A stretch of DNA of 64,000 nt from assembly GCA_916048095.2 (NCBI GenBank), contig OU696578.1:7628045-7692044 (forward strand). The letters are read 5' to 3'. Each line of letters starts with the position of its first letter. The stretch's first letter is position 1. The notes beneath the pieces were generated by a model, which was not told the origin of the DNA, made no database searches, and saw nothing but the letters and a program-made list of their open reading frames with translations. This document shows positions 42,250 to 54,800 of the stretch, piece after piece. The DNA comes from Sacculina carcini (lineage: Eukaryota > Arthropoda > Thecostraca > Sacculinidae). Position numbers and translations under genes: made by a program.

Positions 42250-42590
42250 GACTGCGTGGTGTAGTGGTTAGCACACCCTCTTCACAAGCGGGAGATCCGT
42301 GGTTCGAAACCCGGCGGAGAAGAATTTATTTTGGCGAACTCTATAATCCCACAGCACCTGTCCACCCAGCAGTAAATGATGGTACCAGATATCAGTCATG
42401 TGTTGTGTCATGCATTCTGGGGAGGTGGCCCTCTCTAATACGTATTTCGTCCTTGTGGGGTCATAGCGTAGAGAGGGTCGGTTGTGTGGTGGCAGAGAGC
42501 AGCACGGGGCACACTTGTGTGTTCATAAGCTTCGACTTCTTCCCGTGTAGCAGGTGTCACTTTGAGGCCTTTAACCTATACCATGTTTCA
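42250..42590 (+). mobile_element. tRNA-Val-type SINE, copy 3 (best-preserved head)
   Basis: The head GACTGCGTGGTGTAGTGGTTAGCAC carries an intact A box and GGTTCGAAACC an intact B box, so it could be bound by TFIIIC. The anticodon loop region reads CTTCACAAG. The body and 3' end (CACTTTGAGGCCTTTAACC) match the other two copies. Similar to a tRNA, but the acceptor stem does not close and a 270-bp body follows, so it is a SINE. Confidence 0.87.
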
Positions 42591-43453
42591 CAATATATAA
42601 TTTAATTGTCGACGAAGTTTTTTGGGGGGGGGGGATTTTGTTCTTGGTGTTGTTCTCAGGGGCAACGGGAGCTTGATCGTAACATTCAGAGGGTAACATT
42701 CTGGGATGAAACATATCAGGATCCATTATCAGTCGTTTAAGAGACAATGAACTTGAAAAAACAAATATCAACTATATATTTAGTGGATTTTCGTAGGGTA
42801 ATTAACGATCGATCCGTAATTCGTTAATTTGAAGGTAATTTGGCATTCTAGATGATAGATAAAGACAGAAATTATCAACTAAATATATTCAAACGAAAAA
42901 CAAAGATGAACTAGCTCACATTACAATGCTAGCTTACTTAGCCTGGCCTTAAGGCTGATACATAATACACTCTACGAAAAGAAGTGTTTTCTTACGTTAT
43001 AGCATGGTTTCAATGCCATCTCTCAGCAGGTCTTCCAGAGATATATCACTGTATGTATTCGCTTCAGTTATTGCGACACTGTTGATTCCGAGTCCTCATC
43101 ATCCCATTTCGACTTTCTCTTCTTCACGTTTGCCTTTTTCTTTGGTTATTCCTTGCTAAACTTCTCAGTTTGAGTAGGAGCTCCCTACTTGCGAAGTCTT
43201 GTCTTAGACTTGTTCATCTCTGCAATCTTTTGGTGGCAATTCTCATCAGTTATTACAGCTCATGGGAATGACTCTCCTCTTTTTTGTGAGGGGGTCGCAC
43301 CACGTCCTCTGGAGTGTAGGACAGTCTCTATGCAAGCCAAGTGAAGCTGTTTGCATGACCGCCGCGGTATTCTAGTTGACTATGGCTCCTGGCGGGCTCC
43401 GCGAAGTACATTTCCTCGAAATAATACAAGACGTCGTCGCACGTGGTGCACCA
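42591..43453. other. Intergenic; faint pogo/Jerky-type tail on - strand
   Basis: On the - strand 43340-43090 reads, through stops, YTPEDVVRPPHKKE and later KKANVKKRKSKWDDEDSES, resembling the C-terminal tail of pogo/Jerky-like transposases. It is heavily decayed. The rest is AT-rich without a gene. Confidence 0.35.
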
Positions 43454-43498
43454 CGGGGCAATTGACGATCGCTATAGGGGTAAATAGAAATCGGGGAT

Positions 43499-43582
43499 GG
43501 GGCATATTACGATCGGTGTGGGGCAATTGACGATCGCTACACTGATCGTCAATTACCCCCACACCGATCGTAATATGCCCCA
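43499..43582. repeat. Long near-perfect fold-back (about 36-bp arms)
   Basis: GGGGCATATTACGATCGGTGTGGGG-AATTGACGATC and its reverse complement surround the loop GCTACACT. GGGGCAATTGACGATCGCTA occurs again just upstream (43455), and GCGATCGCGAATTGCCCC follows at 43669, so the fold-back is the core of a larger palindromic element. Confidence 0.88.
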
Positions 43583-44517
43583 CTTTCAGAATGATGTGGT
43601 GTCTTTAATACTTGCATATAAATGCTATGGAAGAGATAGCTATAGCCAATTGCCCCAGTTTCTTGAAGCGATCGCGAATTGCCCCCAAATTTTGTCCATG
43701 TGGTGAATTATAACAAATTTTCTGAAACATTGCAAATGTTTTGTGCAACATGTTTTGAAAGGTTTTGGCAGAAATTGTGTCACACATTCATTTTTTAACG
43801 TAGAAAGACGATTCATACACTGAAATGACCGCAAACGATTGCTCTAATAGTTTATCCACTCATTTCTCGTACATAGCGATTTCAACTCTCCTAAGGTCAA
43901 AATCATTTTTTACCCCCAAAATAACCAAATCGCCATTTGCCCCAAATGACTATAATGTTTTCACGTGATTATTTAGCAAAAATGAATCAATGGTGAAAAA
44001 TAATATTTCATAGATAGTGAAGGAAACATGATGTCTGCAGCCGCAAAATTTTCACATATAAATCTTATGAAAATGTTGTGTGTTGTATTTAACACGATGT
44101 GTTTCCTTGTTGGCTTAGGTTTATTAATCAATGGACTTGATCGGCTATAAATACACAATTAATCTTCACGATACATATTTCCTTCTCTCCGAGGTGTATC
44201 GCGTCGATCAGTGGTTCTCAACCTATCTTGGCGGCCATTCAAAATTTGGCACAAATCAAGCATTGTGACCCGAGTTTATATGTGTATGTGCGTGTGCGTG
44301 CGTAATTGACTGTTATTGTAATTGATTGGCACATTAGAGTCATACTAAAAGTTGTTTTCAAAGTCACGGCAGAAAATTATCGTACGAAAAACTTCAAATT
44401 GTCGATTTCAAATTGAAATTTCAAAATACTTCAAATATACATTCTGTTTTGGAGTTTTCATTGAATCATGGTCTGCTTGAACCCGTAAGACTGGGCACCA
44501 TTTATTTTCATTATTAC

Positions 44518-47233
44518 TAGGATGATCTTTTGTTTCAAATGCAACCTTTTCATCTCAAACTCTATCCATCCTGAGAAGCTGAAGCGGAGAAGCAAAACCC
44601 GTCTTTTATTGATCTGAAGTGAATATTAAAAAAGTTATAAATGCAACTTTTTATTTTTGAGGGCAACTATTTGGTTTTGGGAACAAATTTCTATCTTTAT
44701 TTCAATCATTCTAAACTATCGGGAATAAATTAGTTCTGAAGTTGTACAATGCAGCATATGTTCATGTATTGCAATACAAACTCGATATAGGAGGCGTGTG
44801 AATATTGTGTGTTGTGCTATGCAGCCTGCGTGTGCATAGCACCACACACAGACATATACATACACAATATTGACATAGACAATATAATATAGACATAGCA
44901 CTCTGCCTGATATAAACACGTGTTTTTTGCATTAAATGTTTACCTTAATTTTTATATACCGCATAACACCGAACAACATATTTCAACAAAAATGTTTCAC
45001 TGCAGATGTGTAAAGTGATTTAGACTAATTTGGGTGCGCTGATCTTAAAAATGATAACCGATTTGCTGTATCACGTCAGGAGTTTCAGTAACAAAAATAT
45101 TTCATTGTCTAGTATTTTGTCAGTATTTTATTGAAATTTGCATATGTTTTAGCATGTATCTTTCGTACAATTGTTGTTAACTTGTGTTATATTTCCTTCC
45201 TTCTGGTAAAGATGAGTAGGCATTCCTGTAGCAAACATCCTGACATCTTCTGTTATGTCTGTGGTCGGTATATGCTAATAAATATCAACAGCGAAGTATA
45301 TCTCCTGCAGTGAAAACGAAGGCCGTTTACTTTCTTTACTTTGGGTGTAAGATGAGGGACCAAGAACAGAGCTGGACAACACACATCTGCTGCACAAGCT
45401 GTCACACATCCTTGACTCAGTGGTTGGTGGGCAGGCTCGCCAGCATGCCATTTGCGGTGCCCATGCTGTGGTGTGAGCCGCGGAATCATCATGATTAATA
45501 TTTCTGCTGCACAAACATCACCGGCTTCACTAAGAACAATAAAGGCCACATCAAGTACCCTGACAGGGTCTCTGCTCGTAAACCTTTGCCTCATGATGAC
45601 GAGAACCCCGTTCCAACACCCCCATCTGATCAGAATATTGCTGTAAGCAGTGATGAAGGGGATGGTGACGATGAATCTTTTGAACCCGACACTCAAGAAC
45701 CACACGTTTACCAGGGAGACTTAAATGATCTTGTAACAGATCTCTCGCTGTCAAAGGCGAAGGTAGATCTGCTTGGATCAAGGCTGCTGCAGTGGAATCT
45801 ACTTGAACCTAACACCATGATGTTCTTGTTCAGAACACGCCGCAGTAACATGGCTTAGCTATTTGAGATGGAAGACACGGGGACATTCTGCAGTGACATT
45901 AACGATCTGTTAAAAAAACTTGGGTGTGATCACGATCCTACAGACTGGCGCCTCTTCATCCACTCGGGGAAGAACAGTTTGAATGCTGTGACGGACAATT
46001 TTTTGGGGAACGAACGCGCGGACAAATATGAAGAAATAGTGCATCAGCTGCTGGAGTCCTTCAGGAAACTTGGCTCCAGGATGTCCCTGAAAGTCCACTT
46101 CCTACACCAGCACCTGATTTTCTTCCCTGACAACTTGGGAGCTGTCTAATACGAGCACGGCGAGCAATTCCACCAAGAGATTTCACTCATAGAGACGCGT
46201 TACCGGGAGCGACACAACCCGAACATGATGGGACACCTCTTCTGTTTCCTGCATCGTGAAACTGACACAGACCAGCACAAAAGCAAAGCCAAATGTCTAA
46301 AACGTTTTTAACGACATTTTAGTTGATGTTTTCTGTAATTTCTATAATTTTGAAGCATTCATGATGACATAAATGAATAAGTGAACTTTTCTAAATTGCA
46401 TTGAAATCCTTACTTCTAAGTAATGGAAATATTTCTGTTACTGAAGATTATGACGTGATACAGCAAAACGGCTATGATTTTTGAAATCAGCGCACTCAAA
46501 TTAGTCTGAATCAGTTTACACAACTCCAGTAAAAATTGTTCAGTGTAATCAGATGATGTAATTATCTGCAAAATTCGTTTAGACTTTAGAACATTTAAGA
46601 AAATTAACATTGAGTGAGTCTGTCAAATTATATTGTAGATTTAAATGTCACTACCAGGCATCAGTGCGACAGACTCGACAGACTAGACAATCATGTGAAA
46701 CTGACAATCTTATCACAGCCACGAATGCTAAAACGTATTGTAGTAATCGTTATTTGATGTAAAAACTGCAAGTTTTTGTCACAAAAAGTATGTTTTTCAT
46801 GTAAGCGCGTAGATTTGTGTCGAGGCTCGGGGGGGGGGGATGACAGCCATCATGCATTAATGTTCAAAATTGGCTCAGATGGGCAATTGCATGGCACCCT
46901 CAACCAGTTTCGACGTATTCAATTACAACACACATACCTCAATGAAAAGTATATACTGCATATAACACACCTGCATATATACATACCTGTGTATCGTGAC
47001 ATTTTTGCTATGCTGCTTTTGATGACAATGTACCCAATGAACTGAACTCAGCAGAATTATCGGGGGGTATAATTGCATATTCATACCCCCAGTCAATTTG
47101 TCGTGGTATATATCCCCATACCCACCAGGATCTAAGTGATTTGCACCATATTTTTCCACGAGTTTAAGTGAAATTTCTTGGAAAAATTTAGCGCAACTTT
47201 TCTGGATTTTCGGCGCTGCAAGAGGTCACCCTA
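44518..47233 (+). mobile_element. TIR element copy B (8-bp duplication ATTATTAC) carrying a Cys-rich ORF
   Basis: It starts TAGGATGATC and ends GGTCACCCTA, with an exact 8-bp duplication ATTATTAC (44510-44517, 47234-47241). Terminal DNA matches copy A (14516-16260) at both ends in inverse orientation. Inside, about 100-bp imperfect inverted repeats (about 45010-45110 and 46435-46535, with ACTAATTTG-GTGCGCTGAT and TGCTGTATCACGTCA) flank a broken ORF. Two readings are possible: one transposon with long subterminal inverted repeats, or the ORF element nested in a hAT/P-like element. The first is simpler. Confidence 0.82.
45208..46310 (+). pseudogene. Broken Cys-rich ORF of an uncharacterised repeat family
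   Basis: Reading through several frameshifts: MSRHSCSKHPDIFCYVCGRY at 45211; then YFGCKMRDQEQSWTTHICCTSCHTSL (zinc-finger-like Cys/His spacing); MPFAVPMLW; a low-complexity acidic linker (SSDEGDGDDESFEPD); DLSLSKAKVDLLGSRLLQWNLL; CSDINDLLKKLGCDHDPTDWRLF; FLGN; and LKVHFLHQHL, ending about 46310. The part between the DWRLF segment and FLGN looks internally deleted. It resembles hypothetical proteins I recall as recurring in arthropod genomes. The molecular function is unknown. No known catalytic motif is seen. Confidence 0.65.
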
Positions 47234-47241
47234 ATTATTAC

Positions 47242-48056
47242 AGTATCTAATTATAATCACAGTGTCACTATTTTGCGCTGACACTACAGGTTTAACTCGA
47301 TGGGAAATGTGATTAATTTTGCCTACTGTCCTACATACACCACGTCAAAAGAAATGTGTGTTACTCTCCATTATCCTTTCATTGTTTATCTATTTTCAAG
47401 ATTTACCTGGACAGTGTTATATTCTTACTGCGTAATTCGTAATCGTCTGCATATTGTAAATCGTTCCGGGAATAATCTCGTGCACATTTTTCAAACGCTG
47501 CACACACACACATACAGGCACACACACACACACGCCCATTCTGCACACTGGCGTATCTAGTTGCGTATATAGGTGGAGCTTAGTGGATACAATTCGTGAT
47601 CAGCTAACAGAGGCGACCACTTCAGTGCACGCCATTTTGCCCTGAGCCTTGTCGATGCGTGCGTGTGTGTGCTTGTGTGTGTGTATTAGTGAGAGCAAGC
47701 TTGTGCGCCAGTCAGTAAGGCTGTATGGGTGCGTGTGTACTGTTGTGGTGTGCGCGCGAGTGTATATGCGTGCGGTGTGTGTCTGTCATCCACTTTACTC
47801 TGTCCGTGATCTAGTCCTGGTGTGTGCCTGCGTGTTGGGCGGTTGCTCAGTCGTTGTGTGACAATTGTCCGTGCTGTGTGTGTGATATTTAGCTAGTCGG
47901 TGCCTCCGTGCGTGCGTGTGTGTGTTTCTGTATCCTCCATGGACCAATGAGGAGTTACGTTGCGTGCGGTAGTGCTTGTAGTGTCTGCGTGCATTGAGAC
48001 TGTTTGAGTCTGCTGCTGGTTGTCGCATTGGTAGTTGTCCTGCTGTTGTCAACATC
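47242..48056 (+). promoter_or_regulatory. Candidate srGAP promoter and 5' UTR region
   Basis: No ORF of note. GCGTATATAGGTGG (about 47563) is TATA-like, and CACGCCATTTTGCCC (about 47628) resembles a YY1 site often found near transcription starts. The following 400 bp are TG/GC-richer, with no in-frame ATG that competes clearly with 48057. The assignment is inference from position only. Confidence 0.3.
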
Positions 48057-48168
48057 ATGAGAGACCCTCGTGCTCGTCATTATTCGGGAGGTAGTGGAGG
48101 AGGAGGTGGACTGTTTCAGTGCATCGCCCCGCCCAAGAACAACTGGACTCATGTACTGATCACAGCAG
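48057..48168 (+). CDS. srGAP: srGAP exon 1 (start of protein)
   Basis: The ATG at 48057 (CATCATGA context) opens 37 codons ending at GCAG|GTCGGC, phase 1 out. The leftover G joins AT at 55043 to give Asp and the F-BAR start DLRLQLNEQL. The exon encodes a Gly-rich N-terminus (SGGSGGGGG) and FQCIAPPKNNW, unlike the charged N-termini I know for srGAP, so it may be a lineage-specific first exon. The phase match and donor support it; the start codon is an assumption. Confidence 0.6.
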
Positions 48169-48213
48169 GTCGGCACAACGCCTACCCGACATGCTGTTTG
48201 TATTTGTTTGTGT

Positions 48214-48496
48214 CAGGGGTCGGCAAACTTTCTGCTTAGGGCCGCCTAACTGAAAATGCTCTAGCGCGGGCCGCATTATTATTAACTTAAATACTTGCAA
48301 GCCAGAACGAAATCTCTGGGAAATAGGGCAAAACACTAAACCTGGCATTCCTTGTTTATCTTGGGTGATTTTCGTGTAAAGAACAAAAACCAAAAATAAC
48401 TAGCATCTTTATTTACGTTAAAGTTATCAAAGAAGCTACGTCCGTCCATACGTTTTGTCAAGCAAACTGAAGTATAAATAAGTTTGCGGACCCCTG
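48214..48496. mobile_element. hAT-type MITE (CAGGGGTCGGCAAACTT ends)
   Basis: The left CAGGGGTCGGCAAACTT and right AAGTTTGCGGACCCCTG termini are inverted repeats (16 of 17). It starts 45 bp after the srGAP exon 1 donor. No convincing target duplication was found, and there is no ORF. Confidence 0.75.
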
Positions 48497-48533
48497 TTCT
48501 ACATGAATTATACAACTCTTGAGGTTTTGCTTT

Positions 48534-48725
48534 CAAGTAGCTGAGTGGCTTAGGTGCTGAACTCTCGTGTGCCAGATCTTGATCCCAGCTCGTTCATCAA
48601 CATCTGCGCTTGAATACTGTTATTTATTAATAAACTTGAATACTGTTATATATAGTTCTTGTCACAGGCTAATCCCAGTAGGCCTAAATCCACTCACAGG
48701 CTAATCCCAGTAGGTTGCGCGTCAT
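48534..48725 (+). mobile_element. tRNA-derived SINE (Ser/Leu-like head)
   Basis: GTAGCTGAGTGGCTTAGGTGCTGAACTC is A-box-like and is followed by a degraded B box (GATCTTGATCCC). The tail has a short direct repetition of CACAGGCTAATCCCAGTAGG. It is related to 39165-39286. Confidence 0.6.
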
Positions 48726-48926
48726 TAAAATAACAATCATTTATCAAGTCTGATAGTTTTCCACCAGGGGCAAGCTGTTCTGGACGAAATATACTAACAC
48801 TAATAGCATGTTTGCGTGTTGGTGCTGTCGTGTTGTGTATTCTTGGTCAGCGTGTATTTGTCTCATGTTTATGATGGCGGTATCAGGCGTGGTATCTAGA
48901 GTGAATGGGAGTTTGGCGGTCTAATG

Positions 48927-49181
48927 CAGTGATCCGTAACTTTTCTTCTCAGATTTCCCACTTCTTAATAATCCATCTCTTCATTTTCCACAACAGCGCT
49001 GAGGAATACAATAAATTCAGTTGATACACCAAATGAAATGTCAGCAAGTCACCAGAAACGAAAATATACGAATTCAGATTGATAAAAACACACATTTGTG
49101 CTTCTATATGACCCTTAATTCCCCACTTATTAATCTCTCCATTCTCCACCCAGGGGAGTTCCCTCAAGATACCGACCACTG
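48927..49181. mobile_element. hAT-type MITE with 8-bp duplication, copy 1
   Basis: The ends CAGTGATCCGTAAC and GATACCGACCACTG are imperfect inverted repeats. The flanks GTCTAATG (48919-48926) and GTCTGATG (49182-49189) match at 7 of 8. The interior (CTTCATTTTCCACAACAGCGCTGAGGAATACAATAAATTCAG) is shared with 56120-56311 and with about 62335-62605. Confidence 0.8.
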
Positions 49182-49189
49182 GTCTGATG

Positions 49190-51773
49190 GCTGTGTTGGC
49201 TAACAACGCTTTCTTTGCGGGTTTCCATACTGGCTGTGTTGACATGCTGTTATGTCCGTAGTTGACCTAAGCTGGGTTTCAGAGAGTACCATCGACGAAC
49301 TGGTTCACTGTTCAGACAGTGACTGTCACTGTTTTGACGACACATTACGATGTGTTCCATCCGGTTTTTTTTGATGAATTCTTTCAGATTATTTTTGGTG
49401 ATTTCAGTTAGGTTTCGGTAGAGTATTTTCCGGTGGTCAAGGCAAGAGATGAGATGATTCGATATTCATTTACCTATAGTAATTTGAGTAATTTATAAAA
49501 CCTATTTTTCGTCTTTCTGACTCATCGGTAATTAATTTATATTTATTCTTTTTTTTAAGCTGGGCTGTTTTTTGTGATATTGTTTTTTGTGTCATAATGT
49601 TCCATTTTGAATGCGCTTTCGATTTTATATGAACTTATATTTAGGTGAAATTCGATCAAAATTTAGGTTTTTCTATTTCATTCATATATTTGTTTTGGTC
49701 ATCTTCAAAAAACACTTAGAACGAAAGTGTTTGTTTTTATCAAAAGGAAGAACACTATCAGCATATATACCCTTCATTGCTCTGTTGATCCATGCATCAG
49801 TCATTAGTCTGTCAATTCCTACTATTCACTGGTCTGTTGAAATTTTACCTGGCGGTTGTTAAAACGCCCTACTTATAATATCTGGTATTTGGTGTCGTAC
49901 CAGGTTTTATTCATTCTTCCATCGTTTTAGGTAGTATCTGTCGTCGTCTCAATCGACAGACTCGGAATGACCCGTCCAGTAGTGGATTGATTCAATTGGA
50001 TATGGGATCAGGTTGTTCAGGTCAGATCAGGTCTTCGGCATGAATGATTAATTTTAGCCTATCAGATGTCAGTTCGTTTCCTAAATCTACCGCTGGTTCA
50101 TTTCGGGAATCAGAATTACCGCAGATATCTCTCTAGAACTTGTATTGGTTATTGCTGTAGTTCGTCTCAGATGTCGACTGAATTATTGAGGGCGAGTTTA
50201 TTCTAGCTACTTCGTGCTGGATTGTTAAAAAGGAAACTCTCTCTTCAGAACGCGTGCGTGTATCGAGGTTGTCGTTTATCCGGTTCGATTAAGACAGATG
50301 CTACTGGTATTAACGTCATGTTGTTAATCTCGTATTGATGCTGTTGTAAGTAGAAGTGATGTTGTTGTAAGTGTCATGTGTGTGCAGTGTGCGTTCCGCA
50401 TGGACACAGTTGTGTATGCATATCTGGTCATATATACAACGGGATCGCTGGGGTGTGTCAGGAATGTTCTGCGTCTGCAAACATTTGAATGCATGCAAGT
50501 CATTTTTGCAATAAAAAACAACACGAGTCATCGTTGCGTCTCCAAATCACAAGGTTTAATCCTGTGGTTTCCAAACCGTCTGGATCACCAAGCTATTTCA
50601 TTGGACCGATAAGATTTTGTAGAAAGTAATTATTTTGCCACTAAAATGTAATGTAATTTTATAATTTAATAAATAGAATGCATGATCCTAGGATTGTAAG
50701 CAGAACGTGATTGTAATCATGATTTGATCGAAGTGCACCGTGATTAGTCATAAAGACAATTTGTGTCAATGGTTATGTAGGCTTTGGTAGCGATGCTTGA
50801 TTTATGCTCAATTTTGGGTGGCTGCCAATAATGGTTAGCAACCAATGGTTAAGACTGTGCTAATGATCCAGATCTATTCTCAGAGAAATAGTGACGTCAC
50901 AAAATATGACATTTGAATACGCTGTGGTTTCGTTACATACATTGATTTCTAGCGCTGTTATTGTCGTTTTCAACTGCACTCTTAGTATATACGGCCTTGG
51001 TAGATTTTTCATTTCTTTTCTAAGGTTCTTGCTTTTATCTATGTGTCTCTTGATGACCAAGCTGCGTAGGTATTGCAATCATGTATTTTCCAGCGCTTGC
51101 ACTCCTCCTATTCCACTGTTTGTAATATTGATATACGTTTGATTGTTTCATAGGTTCCCCCAACTCTTATTTTTACCAGAAATAGAATTTTCCAGTCATT
51201 TTTTTTGCGCTGTATTGTAAAACTATTTTATTCCGTGTATTTAGATAACTCGAATTCAGTCAGTGTTCCATGGTTTCGTATCAAAGGAAAGTTATTCTAT
51301 TTCGTACTTATCAACGTTTGCGTAGTGGTTTGCTTCCTATCAAAGGGGAGGAGATAACAGAAATGCTCTCATATCAAGAATATTCAGGTGAGATCATGAG
51401 ACATCCATATATTGATTAAAGTGTTGTCATTTTTCAAATCAAATTTTAACTCAGTTTCAAGATGAGGCACGCGATTATTGTGTCAAATATTGTCCGTATT
51501 TGTTCATGGCTCCATATAATGTCTTATAATGCACGCGTAGCAGCTTAGCCAGTCTCTACGCTGTCATGAGCGTATTAAATGAGCACTTCACAACGTCCAA
51601 CTGACATGTTATCTGCATACGTGTGTGCATGTTTGGCGTTTGCCAACATGAATGTATGCGTGCCGGAATGGTTTTGTAACAGGCTATCCATTGAACATGT
51701 CTTTACATGTCTATTGAGTGTATGCATTTTGCGCAACACTCCATGTCGGCCAATGCATATTTGCCAGTAAGGT

Positions 51774-51806
<33 letters not shown>

Positions 51807-54800
51807 GTGTGACGGCGGAAATGTCCGTTTGACATTTGGTCCACTTTGTCGTGCCAGCTGGTGGCTGTTATTCGACAGTGTCATGCGCCACTTTCGCCAC
51901 ACGTGCTGTTGTCATTCCTGCATGTGACCCGATATATTTCCGTGCTTATGATACCGTGCTGACTGTTGCGTCACTGACTGCCAGAATCCACAGGCTCGCG
52001 CATGTTTGAGTGTGGTCTCCTTTGGCGTTTGCCGTGGTGTTTCCTACTCTCTGAAAGATTAATAGGTTTCGTCAACGCTGGGTCTGTCAAAAAATTTACC
52101 TAAAATCAGAAAAAGTAACTTTATTTTTGAGAAAAAGTAACTGAAAAATAGTACTGTTTCGTCGCTTGACCTCAAACATGGGAAAATGGCGCTATTTTAC
52201 GTTCTTAAACTCAAGTGCTACTTCCTGTCCAAGTGAATGATTATTGACAAGTGCTACAGTGCAGTATCTGGTATAGAGAGCTCACACATCGTACTTTACC
52301 ATGCTCCAAACATCTCACGACACCCTCCGGCTCGTGGACATTTCCTAAAATGGAATGACGCTATCCTGCGTATCCAAAAACGTATAAATATCGAGTAGCA
52401 CAGATATTAAGGTGAATATCAATTGTTAAATCTGAACAGCCGAAATTTTGGCATTTCTTGATCTTCAGACCTAATATTTTATCTCTTTTTCTATTTTATC
52501 CTGTTTTATATCGTTTTTGTGTCTCTTGCCTGCAAAAAGTGACAAAAATCCGTGGTGAAGTGAAGGGTCGTCAGGTTACCAAAAGGTAACCTGACAATAA
52601 AAAAGTAACCGAAAAGTAACTTAACGATGAAAAAGTAACTTTAGGTAACCCAATCGTTTTTTTTAAATTATCGTACACAATTTTTTATGCAGTCTCAGGT
52701 AGTTTATGAAAATGTCATCTCTAGGTGAAAAATTAATTTGATTAACTTTTGACATCCCTACTCATCACTAATTCGAGATCTCTAATCTCGTGATAACTGG
52801 ATTATTCGGGCATCACTGACGATTGCTTTTCACGGGATTATTGGGGGGTCACTGACAGATGATGATTGGAGATTATTTGAGAGTTGCCGGAATGTTTGTT
52901 AGTTGTCTGCGATTAAGGGGTTGGTGATCTGTGAGATATTTGGTGACCGAACTTTCTACAAAACACCTCACTGTCACCGGGATTGAGGAGCAAGATAACC
53001 CTTATCTTTTTAGGAATAATTTGACGCTGTCAAATCCGTGAAATGCTTGAACTGACTGGGGATTTATACTCTTCCGATGTGGTTCCGATTATACTCTTAC
53101 GATTTCACGATTGATTGAAAATTTATGCTGTGAAAACGTGCTTATTTCCTTAGGAATGATATCGGTTCAGTCAGTGTTGGGTTATTAGTAACATAACAAC
53201 ATTCCTGACCATTATGTAAATCTACTTAACATTGCCTGGTTTTTGGTTTTTAGTCGGACAAGTTAACGACCTAAATGTTTGTGATAATATTCCTCAAAGA
53301 GAGATAGCGCAGTCTGTGTGGGTACATGGCGTAGACAAACAGCTCAGTAACAAGTTGTTATCATATGCAAAGAGGCTCTGATACAAACGATGTTGACACA
53401 CTATACACTCTGTTAATCCGACTCACACTGATTTGCTTATGACCGATGTGTTTACGACGCCAGACGACAAATATTAGATTAGTCTCGTCTCTAGTGTGTT
53501 TATTGCATCTGTTTATACAACTGTTCATTCGTTCTTTCACTTGTGACGCTCATCTATATCTCGATACTGACCTCGTAAACACACACACACACACACACAT
53601 GCATACCCACATACAAAGCAAATAAACACTAAAACACCCTCTGATATACTCATACCCATGAACATACATGCCCATGAATAGTATGTGTGTGTGTATGTGT
53701 GTCTGCTGATGGTTTCCATCATGCAAGGTGACAGCAACAGAAGCTGTTTATCTCATTTGTCTGTGACGTACTAGCTCAGGCGCTCCAACGACCCTAATGC
53801 CACCCCTGTTGCTCTGTACGTCGGGGCGTTACATTCACTCTCTCTCTCTCATACACACGCACACAAACATACGCATACACAGATTGTTGGTGTCATGTCT
53901 AATCAACATGTTCTGAACACCAGAGGTCCATAGTGCCCGTTTGTGTATCATCTTTCAGTGCGGGCGCTTTTACAGGTCTATACATGTACACGTTTCCACA
54001 TGATACATGATGTTTCCAAATTGTTTCTATGACACGTGCCAATTAATTATTATGAATTATCACACAAAACGAGCAAAGTAACGCAGTAAGTGATACAAGG
54101 ATATTATGCCTACGGACCATTGCGCCTACGCTTCAGTTCCGGCTCTTTCTCTTTCTTGTTAGGCTAGGTAAGGAGGGGTTAGGTTAGGATAGTTAGGAAA
54201 GAGAAATAGGGCCAGGACTGAAGCGTAGACGTAATATCCTTAGCTTCCTCACTGCGAGGCGTGATATTTATGCAGTCACGTGCATGCACGCTTATCATGA
54301 TCTGTAGTGAACGGACATGATTACTGTCTTTGTTGTGACGTGCACGAAAACTGTGTTCTGCATCATGTCGCGAAGATATCATCTTATATTATCGTTGTCT
54401 ATCACACAACAAGACCGGTAACAGTTGCTAATCGTTGCTAGATTATCTTGTGTTGGGCACTGATAATTTTTTGTGAAGTAAAAATGAAGTTGTTCACGAT
54501 GCCGAAAGTGTTCGCATAATACCTGTAAGGTCCTCGCGCACGCGTGGCATAGGTTGGGAACCACTGTTGTATGGTCATGACTATGTTTGACGCTAAATGT
54601 GTAAGGATTCAAGATCATTTGATTGAGAAAATTTGATTTAACGAATTTCTTCCAGTCCCTCGCTTCTTGCAAAGGCAGCACATTACATTAGAACGCTTAA
54701 CCTAACCTAACCTAAAATCTATGAAAAATATAGAAACGTTTTTGTGCGTTTTTCAAACGTTTTTTATAAATTTGCCTTTATAATGTTCTTGAATCCTTAC

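Noticed and set aside
42250-42325. tRNA-Val gene
   Set aside because: A and B boxes are present, but the acceptor stem does not pair, and a 270-bp body shared with two other loci follows, so it is a SINE.
44209-44500. Another hAT MITE starting CAGTGGTTCTCAACC at 44209
   Set aside because: Only one terminus is visible; no matching inverted end or duplication was found, so boundaries cannot be supported.
54175-54720. TTAGG-like runs (GGTTAGGTTAGG at 54177, CCTAACCTAACCTAA at about 54702), resembling the arthropod telomere repeat
   Set aside because: Only two to three units each, and one lies inside a MITE; too short to be interstitial telomere arrays.
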